From Sepiola atlantica (Eukaryota; Mollusca; Cephalopoda; Sepiida; Sepiolidae), in contig OY744521.1 of NCBI GenBank assembly GCA_963556195.1, forward strand, positions 128,241,288-128,305,287: a stretch of DNA of 64,000 nucleotides. Reading direction: 5' to 3'. Made by a program: the position numbers and the translations under genes. Positions 10,386 to 22,600 of this stretch are shown here, one piece after another; position 1 is the stretch's first letter, and each line of letters begins with the position of its first letter. A model generated the notes under the pieces. That model was not told where the DNA came from, did no database searches, and saw only the letters and a list, made by a program, of their open reading frames with translations.

Positions 10386-13300
10386 GTTTGTTCAGTTTAG
10401 ACGTTTCCGTTCAAATGTCTTTTTCACATTTCAAATCTTTATCTGCTTGCATCTACTTTAATTATTCTTCAACAGAACTCTATAATTATCCACCGATTTC
10501 TATCATTCATGTTCAAAATATAAGTAATAATGAAAGATATATTTGGTTAATTAATTTCTATTTCAGTCATGTAAATCATTTAAAGTTAAAAGAATACAAA
10601 CTTGTGCCGGATTATTTTCTTCTTTTTCACCAACAAGAAAGTAGACGTTCGCTCTTAGTATCAGCGGCAGTACTTCCAAAACGTGGCTTCCAAAATAGAT
10701 CTCTCCTCTAGCAAAAATCTCACTCCTTTTATTCAGCCATTGTGAACTGCCAAAAGCACCTATTTTGCATAATTGCAACCCTCGCTTCGAAATCAAACAT
10801 TCTGGGTTCTATCCCGCACGCAGCCACTGTTTCCTTGCAGCGGGCACATGCTAGTCATGGCCGCTTATCCCTCAGTCTCTCCACACCATCATCACAAATT
10901 AATAATAAGCTATATTTTATTTTAAACTAGCAGGAACCATGTTCCGCCGTTGCCCGGGAAAATTGAGTGTCTCAAGAAACTGCGGCACCATCCCCTGAAC
11001 TCAATATTACAGTAAATTTGTAGATGATCACCCTCGACTAAATCACACCTCCTACTCCCTCTCCCCAAATGAGATTCTACTTTTCTTAGTCAATTACGTG
11101 TGAATAGCCTGAAAAACTTTACGGAAAGAAGAAAAAAAAACAATTTTTTTATGTACTAGTGAGTCACCGCTTATCAAGGCCCTGAGGCCACTCGATGATA
11201 AAAGTTAGTGAGTTTGTTCAGAGGATTGGTAACAATGGTAAGGACTGGGCAGAGTTTGATTATTTAGGAGGACGGCCCAACAAGAATTTGTTAACATCGG
11301 ACTTGAAAACGACCATGTTGTAGTCAGCTGGGAAGCAGCCCCGTGATATTATGTGCCACAGACGGGGAGTTCTTGGAATCAAACTTTTCTCATGGAAGTT
11401 CTGTTTAGTTTTGGGTACACAGAGGAAGAAAGGAAAATTATTTTCAGTGGTTGTAGCGAGACGAGTTCTGGCTGTGAATATTTTACAGGGAGGAACCATA
11501 GATTGGAGCTCTGTCGAGCACCTACCATGAAAATAATGATAAAGTAGAGAAAGACTGTTAGAAAAGAAGAGGACATACCGCACTAGATTTCAAAGTCGGT
11601 TTTGTACTCTGTCAAGGCAGAAACGGTTGCTCTGTTTTAATGGATGAATCTTACTTGCTTCTTTGTTTGTTTGTTTATTTGTTTGTTATCTTTCCCTGTG
11701 CACACTGGATGACATCATACTTTTGTGATGTCACCCAGTGTGCACGGGGCAAAATAACAAACAAACAATCAGGCAAGCAAGATGCATAGAGTTTTGTAGC
11801 AGTCATAAACATCAAAATCTCTTTCTTCATGTGGAGAACAGCCCCTGTGATGTGGTTGGGTCACATGATAACCGATCGGCTTCCAGGGTGCATTAATTTC
11901 AGTCGAATCCTTGAAGGACTACTTCTAGCCCCTTTGGGAATGGCAGACAGCAGGCAGAGAGTTTTCTGGAACCAATGAAGAAAGACGTCGCCTCTCCTTT
12001 CTCCTACCTTTGTCCAGTAGACAGCCGAGCAAGGCCATTCTCGACTGGAAGAAATACAGCTCGAAGAAAAGCGGCAGCCCACTATTTTTCTTATGTAATT
12101 CCTTTCTTTACTCTGACACTGTCTTAATTTTCGGCTACTTAAACCCAACACTGTAGGTCACTCAGATAAATACATATCGTTGTTTATGAAAGGGCTCCTC
12201 CTATATATTAGACCCACAGATTAGACCCCCAGGGGTCTATATTAATGTTTCTCAACCATTTTACCCTTGCATAACCCTTAAAATAAACATGTCTCAAGAA
12301 ATCCCTGTGCAAAAACAAAACTATATACCATATCTTTCTCATTTTATTTTCATTATAGTTCACCTGGTAAAAGAAAAACTTAATACTTCGGTAATGCTAA
12401 ATAAAATTTGTTACTTTTCGTTTATAATACTTCTGGGAGTTTGCATTCACACAAAAAAGATTCTAAACTGAAACGTAAAAAAATAAACATAGGTAACCGC
12501 TACCATATACCTATAATATAAATATAAACAGAACGAAAACAAATAATTGCTGCAGTTTATTATTTATTTACCCTTTATTGTGCAATATTAAAAAAAACAT
12601 GAGGTAAATCAAGGCTAAATGTCATGTGAACCAATAAATGCATATGTCTTTTACCGAATGCCTCACATGCATGAATCAATTACATACAAGTTTTGTCTGC
12701 AAAATGAAAACATACATAGCAGTGATCCTCATTCAATCCCGAGCAACGTCGGGTTTTCCTGTTCGTGCTAAATAAAATGTATACTGTTGGCTTTATCAGA
12801 GAATTGTCATTCACACCCACAAAAACGTAAAAAATAAGCACAAGTAACCAATATCATATACCTGAATGAAAGCAGATAATTGCTGCGTGAGTTTATTATT
12901 TATTTATCCTTTACTGGCAATGTTGAAAAGACGTAAGGTAAATCAAGGCAAAATGTCATGTGAACCAATAAATGGGCTAAGAAAATTTTTCTCTGATGTT
13001 TTGTCTTGTGGAACTGATTTTCTTTTTTAATTAAGATCTGAAGCAGCGATAAAATTGCTTCCTAGAAATTTGGAAAAAAATTTGGAAGAAACCGATTTTG
13101 AAATGTATTTTATCTTAACTTAAATGAAAAGAAACTGACACTGTGTTTGCCTTTTTATTATCTTTCTGTATAGATTTTGAACGAATTTAAAGTGGATGTG
13201 ACACCATTACCTTTGTTAGACAGTGTCAACACAAAACGAGTCAACATCGTCGCCGCCAAAGCCGAGGGAACAGTAAGTCAAAGTTTTCATTGACGCTTTA

Positions 13301-13617
13301 TTGTTTATGATTATTTATTATTTAAACAGCCATTCCCATAGTTGATTGTGAAAGTAACTGAAAACAAAAGAAGAATTAAGAAAAATGGGGTAACTTTTCT
13401 ACGAAGCGAAGAGGAGAAAACTGCCTTCAAAGAATGTGTGCCCTTTTGTAATAATATTTAGATACTGGATGTAAAGATAGGGTTAGTATGATAGATTTCC
13501 ATGTAAGATTTAAATTAAAGTAGAATGGAATTTTCCAATTAGAATTTAAGTGAGAGTTACATGTCCTGGCAGTGACGTCACAGAGACAGGAAGTCACTAG
13601 TCTGATGTGAAGGATGA

Positions 13618-13656
<39 letters not shown>

Positions 13657-16600
13657 CAGTTTTGTTTGGATAGCTGCTGTCTTCCCCATGGGAGAGAGAG
13701 GATTGGGTGTTTTATGCATATACATGTATGCTATAAGGAAAAAATAAAACCCCAGAGATTTTTAAAGCCCAAATGCATTTGTGATGTTTCTTTATTAATA
13801 ATGTTTATGAAAGCAGTTATTGAGAAGATGTCTACAATGACAGAGATAAGAGAAGATGGGAAATTCGGCTACTACCTCACCACTGCAACTACAGAAATTC
13901 GACCAGCTGATTCTGCTGACAAAATAGACACACTGTGGGGATTGAAGAACATCCCAGCTACATTACGCTATGCATTGTCTGTCGACGGAAAATGAAAAAA
14001 GAATAAATCCTTGATATTTACCATTTTATATTTATGATCTTTTTTTATGCTGAACGACTGTTGTGACCAATCTAAAAATTTGTCTTACGAAAATATGTTT
14101 CCTTTTTAATGACTGGCAGTTTCTTTTGGTTCGAGGATCAGTTCACTCAGTGATATTTAGAAAGTTAAATCTTTTTACCCATTTTTTTTTATTGACTTTT
14201 ACTTAGAATTTTGACGTTATGTCGCGTTATAGCTTACATTTTTATTATGGTGGAATGCTGACATTCTCTTAGTACATTCAGCTTTACATATACAGTCAGC
14301 TCCCCAGCCCTTGCTGGAGGGATCAAAAGATGGAACGTCTGCTCACTTTGATCGCAAGTCTCGCTCTGTTGTTTTTCATTATTCTCTCTCAATTTGTGAT
14401 ATAATTCTGACAATTGTTTTTAACACATTTCTCAATCCGCATACCGCAAAATACAAACAATAAAATGTTTGTTTTCATTTTCGTCTCAACCTTGAAATCA
14501 CAGTCACATTCCAAACGTGACGTCTACCCACACCCTTGATCTACATCTTGTTATCATCTAGGTGAGGTGTGGGTAACCTCCGGCCCGTGGGCCGGATGTG
14601 GCCCGCGAAGGCTTAGCGTCCAGCCCGCCACGCTCTATGCTTTATTATTGCAATCTGGCCCACGGACCTCCCAGTAAAACTCATATATTTTGTGACATAG
14701 ACGTAAATGTAGGTTTCGATTAAGATTTACAGTGGGATAAAAATGTATAAATATCAGCGAGCGATGATGCATGTATATTTCATTTTTTTTTTTAACTATT
14801 AATTTCAAATCCTAGGCCAGAGATAAAAATAGAAAAAGAGAAAGAGAGAGGCAAAGAGGAAACGAAGGACGAGGAAAGGGCAGAGAACCAGTGTGAGGTG
14901 TGTCAAAACGAATGCTGGATGAACTTGCTACTTCCCCCATCATTATTTTTTATGATTCCAAAATGACTCTTCATCGGCGCCTTTTATAAGATCACATACA
15001 GAAGTCTCCTTAGAAAAAATATCAGATTTGTAGAGTGTTCAATGCAATTTTTGTACAATTTATTCATGTAAACAAAATATAGTAATTCTGAGATTTTGTT
15101 TTTCACTCCGGCCCGCGATCTCCTTCCAAAAGTCTCATCTGGCCCTCACTCTGAAAAGGTTGCCCGCCTCTGATCTAGGTTATAATTCTTATTTACTATC
15201 CTGCTTTTTTGATCACCTCGGTGTAATCTCATTACAGTTAAACTTGTGTCGTTCTGTATTTTTTACTACTTTTTTGTCCTTTTGGATTTCTGATCTTGGA
15301 TTTGCAATAAGGGCTTTTTTACGCAACTTATTACTTGGCATATTCATTGTTAACAGACAACACAATGTCTTAGCCTAAGTGTGTAACATCGTCCCATATA
15401 ATTCCTTCCCATATTCGTCCCATATAATTCCACAATTTCACATCCGTTTCGGTCCTTAGTTGTATTATTTGGATTATTCGGACTATTTTTCTTAGCTTGG
15501 ATGTTATTCTCACACGTTTCGGACAAACTCGAGAATCTTTATGTCAAACTTAGGAATCTGTACAGAATTTTGAACGGAACCTTTTACTTAATTCACGGTG
15601 GTAACTTGCTCTCATTCAGTCAGCTGTCGAACATTTTTGTGTCTCTATTTTTTTTTTGTCCTTTTTTCATGTGAGCTCTTGCGTTTGCCCTTTCTCTGGT
15701 TTTCCTTGCGTTCTCTACCCTCCTGTTTTCTTCTTAGGCTCATGCCTGGTCACTGGCAACCAATTGTAGAACCACGTGCTGCCCCACTCGACGACCATCG
15801 ACCCCAACGTTGTGTTTCCGTGGCCTTCTTCTTTGTCTTCATCATCCAGCCGAGTCGTCTGTCTACTGACGAATCGTCGAGGGCACAGCACTGGTCCACA
15901 AGTTAAAATATAAGAAACACAACTCTTGAGAAAGAACACAAACACATATACATTGTGTATAACTTAGTTTGAACTATGAGTGTGTGTGACACCGTTGCGT
16001 ACTGTCGAGACTCCTATTGTCGTTGCTAAAGTCGTCAGCTCATCTCATCGTTTTCCCGGTCCGATCTGTTCTCTCGGGAAGTTCGATCCTAACTCTCGGG
16101 AAGTTCGATCCTAACTGCTCGTCTTCTCTCTCAAACCTAAACTCGTCAACTTTTGCCATAAACTTCTCTGTTGTCAACTGTCGTAAAACTAACCTACCTT
16201 ACTGTAGTCAGGTGTCGTAAAACACTGTCACTCCTAAAAGTGTCCAGTATTCTTTTCTTGGTGACCTGTCCTGAACAATGGAAATTGACCACTCCCAAAT
16301 TTCTTTTGTCTCTGTCGATTAGTCACTTCCTATCCTGTCTTTTCTTTTCTGTGCGTTCATGAGTCATTTCCTATTCCTGACCGGGCCCCGACCTTTGCGG
16401 CAGCCATAGTGTCACACAGCCATGACTGGGTAGAAATCTTAAGTAATTTGTAATTTCATTCTTAGTATCGCCTGTACTGAGGATTGCACTTTCAACCGCC
16501 AGAAGACTGTCACTTAGAACTTATTATTACTTAGCACTTATATACCTTCCGCCACGTTGTTCGGTGGTTGGACTTAGAGATTTTTGGCTTGATTGTAAAT

Positions 16601-19600
16601 CAACTTTTTTATGTTTACTGTTTGTGCCTATGCTTGCATGTTTACACGTATCACTTTCACCTATTGAGGTGTTGTATCTTTCGTCTCCGTGTGTGCATAT
16701 CACTTTTGTTAGTGTGTATATGATTCACATGTAGGCTGACTGCTGGAATCAATATTACGAAAAGAAAAAAAATTTTTTATAAATAGGATGAGTTTATTGT
16801 TATTTATATTACAAACGAACATTACATACATATACAATTTACAAGCACTTCATTAATTGAGATTTGGTATAAGGCCTGTAGGGGAACAAACTGAGAATGA
16901 CACTTGTTTGTAAGGACACCGGTGGGTTATTCCCCTTGGTTAGACCCAATAAAGGGACAGAGAGAGATTTGAGTTGTAATTCTACGTGACTCCTAATATA
17001 AAGAAGCCGTGGCCTTTATAGAGATTCATAACCTACTGTGTCGTGTGTAATAACTATGTATATTTTATGTTCTTTTATGTTGCGTTACATGTCCATTTGC
17101 ACTTGTCAACATAAGTGTAAAATCATATTTGGTTGAATTTCCCCTTCTTCTTTGTGCTCAAATAGCATTACGCTTGGTATATATATGTTCTTTCTTATGG
17201 AGTAGTGAAATTAACATGTATAATTACTAAGAAGCTAATAAACATTTTCATTTGTTTATGACTAAGTAGCTTGCACATAATAATCTGGGACCCCATTAGC
17301 GTGTCTACTAAGTTGATCATATATCTTGAACATCATAACACTATAGTCCAGCCATTTTTTTAGCCTATATGTTTCCAAAAAATGCTATGTAGCTGAACTA
17401 AAGAATGTGTCTTTGTTATCAATTTTATTTATATTTACAATATATCGTCATGTAGTAGATAGGAGTAAATAATCTTATATTTATTATGAATTATTTGGCT
17501 GCTATGAATTTTCTCAAATGAATCACTGTACAACATCATTAGAAAACTCATAGCCACCAAGTAACTTTGAATTATTTATTTGCACAAAATATAAAAAATT
17601 ACATTCGGAACAAATTAGGCACAAGGCCATCAATTGTGTCAGGAAAATGGGTGTCGTTAGTCATCCTTAGTCTAAAGTGATAAAAATGTCTATTCTACTC
17701 TTAACTAGAATCATTTCAGTCACCACAATACCACATTTACACTAGGGGCCGTTCTACTTACGATATCCCCAAATTGATTGGAATTTTATTGTTCATAAAT
17801 ATACATATATACAAGGATTTCATTGGAATAAAACGGAGAGTGGTAACTTTGATCATATTGTGTGAAAAGGAAGCTGAGAAATGTTGCGTACTGGATTTGA
17901 TAAGGGAGGAGGCAGAGATGTTGGTCACCTCTCGGGGCAAGCAGAAAGAACATTAGTGGGAAATTCTATGTCATGTGAAGAGAGATGTTGGGTTGTTCTT
18001 GCCGAATCTTTGGTTTTCTTCTCTATAACTTTGTCATTCACTCACATGGATTAAAACAGTAAAAACTTTTTACTTTAAAATAAGATATAAATTTTATTTT
18101 AAATATATAAACAGATATGTTCCTCATTTTAATGTGGAAGAGAGAGATAACTTAACTAGAATGAGCGCATCTTCCTATCCACGCACACGGTGACAAGCAC
18201 CATGAAAATATCTTCAACATCTTTGTCTTTATTCATGATTGTCTGCCGTCTTCCCACTGATCTCTCCATTATTTGCTCTCGATTCTTAAATGGAAATCCT
18301 ACGCAACTGTTGAGTCATGAATTATTTCCACTAGTATTTCAGATTCTGATCTTTTTCACTCTCAATGGACTCAATTTCTGATATCACCCATTCTTTTGAT
18401 CCAGCCCAAGTCTGGCATAATCACAGACCATATATTTTTGGCATGCTGACAGATCATATATTGTAACAGTTATAAACAGTTCAGCAGTTTCTTCTTGCTC
18501 TGTCTTGAGTCATCCATCAATTGATAGCCTCAAAATAAAAACTGGAAATACTTCAGGTTAATATGTGTATTAAATAAATCCCACAATTCTGTATATCTCA
18601 TTAATATAAGAGACGATGAATTTACACTTTAAACAGGCACGTCATTGTTGCTGACGTTGAAAGAAAAATATATGTTGCTGTTGTTATTGCTAGGCCAGAC
18701 CTGGTGGGCAATCATGTAGAGATGGTGTCTTGATTAGGGCACTGGTCCCCATCACCTCACTGGGTTGATGTCAGCAAGGGCATTCGGCCTATAACAATTC
18801 TTTGGTGCTTCTGTATTATTGGGGACAAATGGAATTTGCATCAGAAAAGTCGGTTGAAAGGGGAGATAATTCAAACTGTTTTTTTTAACTATAACCCATA
18901 AGGAAAATCCAGAGAATTTGTAAGAAAATAAATTAAAAAAAGGGTACTCATGCAGTTTACGTACCATGCTGAAATAATAACGTTATAATTTTAAAAGCCA
19001 TTCTTAGCATGGGGAGGTGTGGGTTGATTAACTATTCTGTTTATCAAATTGTTAGATGAAAGTACAGAATAGTGAATCAGCCCCCCACCTCCCCAGGTTT
19101 CAACTGACTTTATTAAAATAAAAATAAACATTTCATCTATTCCCAATAATACAGAAGCACCAATTCTTTTCCTAAAATAAGGAAATAACTTCCTAAGAAA
19201 ATCAGATAGCTTAGCTTGGAAGTCAATTTTTAAAAGCCATCCAACACATTCCAGCATGTAAAATGGACGTTAAACCGAATATGCTGCTGCTGCTGCTGAT
19301 GATGATATATCGATATATTGGACACTAAAATTAAACATAGTAAACAACTGAACACATGAAAGAAGACTTTTATCCATTGTGTGTCAAGAAGGAAACTTTA
19401 AAGGTGGAATTTGTGAACTTTAACCTTCATTCTGTTTTGTCTGTCGTTTCTATTTTCTTATATTACATATTATTTGTCGTCCAATCAGAAACATTATTTG
19501 TCGTCCAATCAGAAACATATTATTTGTAGTCCAGTCAGAAACATATCTGTCGCAAAATCAGAAACATTATTTGCCGTCCAATCAGAAACATATTCCTGAG

Positions 19601-22600
19601 TTTCTCCTTTGCTGTTAAAGCCTCTTGTATCATATTAATATTTATGTTCGGTCTATCCTCAGCGAGGTAGAGATCATTAGAATCTGAGAGAAGAACCGAT
19701 TCCTTTGATCCACTCATTCTACAGAGTTTTTCTCTTTCTCTGATTCTAACTTTACTCAAAAGTGGTTGATAAATTCCTTTCTCTATTCGTGCATGATCAG
19801 CTTTGATATATTTCTTGTATCTCAACATCCAATTTTCCATTCTTGTATAGAAAAACACATCAGTTTGGGCATTTAGTTTCATTAATTAATTAGGTGCTAA
19901 CATTTTTTAGCGATTTTTATTTCATGACTGTTGATCTTGCATTGACTATCTGTGGTGGAGACTTACCTTGCCGAAGCAAATGAAGGCAAATTTTTTCTTT
20001 ATGTGCTTGTGGATATGGTAAACTTGTGAGGCGAATGTCAGCGAAGATACAATGAAATGACACAGCGCATGCATCATCGGCTAAAATGAGACTAACTTAA
20101 CAGGGAGATTCATGTTTCTCATCGAAAGGATAAAAGAGGTGATTTTTGGTTGACGGGAGGTTTCGGCTCTAGGACTGGTGTAAACTAGACCCGTGCTTCG
20201 TAGAAAGAAAAAGAAAAAAAGAAAAAGAAAAAGAAAAGATACAAAGAGAGAGAGAAATCTTGTGTTACGTATTAGTGGAAGTAGATTACAGTTACAAAAG
20301 TTTTTTTGTCTTTTTTGATGAGTTACATTATCTCATTCTGGAGCTCGACAAACCTTGTTTAAAAATTTTTTTTTAACATAGTTCACCCCAAACAAGGCAA
20401 GCTGCCACTGTAGACGTAAGGGGCTACTGAAAATTAGGGTGAAAGTTTTGAGGGTCATCCTAAATTGGGAGCTGTGCAGCAAGATGCTTGTTCACATTAG
20501 TTTTAAGTTTCTACATGTCGGTACAATCGTGGAAACAGGGATGTAGCAACCATCATGCAGGGAGGTAGTTCCAAAGGCCGGCAGCATGAGGAAAGAAGCT
20601 ATTGGAGTAGAAGGATATCCAGCATTTGGGGACCTCCACAGTAAATGGATGGGATTTAGCTGATTGTCGAGTTGGTCGAGTGTATTTATGCCGAGAGGGC
20701 ACCAGAACAGCAAGTTCATCAGCACACATTCCATTGAAGTACTTGTAAAACAAGCACAAGGATGCAACATTGCGGCATGGTGACAGGGGCTGGAGCTTGT
20801 TGGATAGTGAGGGACCTATTAGATTAGCGACTCTTTTTTGGACCTTGTCTAAGAGGGAGAGACTAGTGGATCATGCACCAGCCCAGATGTGGCAACCATA
20901 CTCCATGCATGGGTGGATGGTGGCTTTATAGAGATATAGGATACTGTCAGGTGTGAGAAGTTTTCTAGCATGGTAGAGGGAGTCCACCTTCTTTGCAGTA
21001 GCCTTGACGGCCACAAAGCGTGTGTGGTCTCATTGTAATCTATTGCCAGTCACTGAGTGAATGATCTGGAGAAGAATACTTGACCTGTCAGAAAAATAAT
21101 TGTTTTTTTTTTTAATGAAAAACCAAAACAGCAAGGATCAAATAAACTTGGGCAGTGACGAAAACAACACATTTTGCCTTAACACCGCCCCTTTTTTTTT
21201 CGGTTGAATTCTAAACAAAACAATATGACATATAAGCATATTTGTAACTTTGCCTTTGCAGATTTTTTATTTAAAAGAAAGGGTTTTATTTGTAAAACGT
21301 TTTACTAATAGCTTAAAATAGTTTTATTTACAAGCAGGTTTTCTTATATGCACATTTTTAATAAAAAAACAGTTTTATTTACAAAACGTTTTGTTCAAGA
21401 TTCATAAAAATTAAAAAAATACATAGTTTTATTTACAAAACTTAAAAGCAAAATGTACAAACTAGTGTTGGGATGATTAATTGGAATGCGAATCCGAAAA
21501 ATCAGAACTTTTTGGGGTATTGGAATCGGTATCGGAATCGGAAAAATTTGTGCCTATTTTGCGATGCTTAAAACGATTCTTTTAATTGTTTTTTTTTTGT
21601 TTGTTTTATTTAAAACTTAATTTACCATTGCTGGTACTAATGATAAAATGATAAATATTTATTGATTTTAAACTAGCAGTAAAACTAAAATCTATAGATC
21701 ACCTCCCAAGTGTATTTTTATGTTTGCAAAAATATATGCACATATTACATGGAGTTTTTACGGTCATCTGAAAAAAAAAAAAAAAATTAAAAACAACAAT
21801 TCTATAGCTAAATATTTAGAAGTTTTACAAGAATCGGTAATCGTATCGGAATCGGGAATTTAAAACAAAATCGGTAATTGTATCGGAATCGGGGAAAAAT
21901 ATTGGAATCGTCCCATCACTAGTAGAAATAAACAAAACAAACAAGCATAATAAAAACACATTTTATTAAAAATATATATTTTTTAAATATTGTATTTTTC
22001 ACTCTTAGAAACTTTAATTTATTATGAGCAATAAAACCGGAAGTCAAAACTAAAAAAAATCTGATGTGTCCTTTTTGTTTTTGCTCATTCGGGGGTGCCT
22101 CAGATCCCATTGATCCAACAACAGAAACAAATAAAAAACAAAAAAATCAATTGTTTTGATTCTTTAAAATTTCAGATGTCAGATTTCCCAAGCATCATCG
22201 GCATGACTGGCACATCATCATTTACAGGTGGACCATTCGCCAGGTAAGGATAGAAATGGATATTCTCTAACTGCTCGACCATTTGATAGGTATAAATGGA
22301 CATTCAACCAGATAGACTTGTCAAAAAAATAACATATTTGTTTTGGATAATTCTTGCTTTTATAGTTAAGTATAGATACATAGTTTGCCAGGGGCATCAG
22401 GTTATTAAGTATGGTTGATGACCTTTTGGGATCAGATATGATAAATAGATAACTCAGGGATGTGAGTTATCCGCTTTTTTAATCAAGAAAAAGCGGATTT
22501 CCACTTAAATCGCTAGAGACTCTCATGGATGTGAGTTCTCTGCTTTTTGATCGAAATCCGATGATTTTTCCTTTTATGACAGTTCTCTAAATACTGAAAA

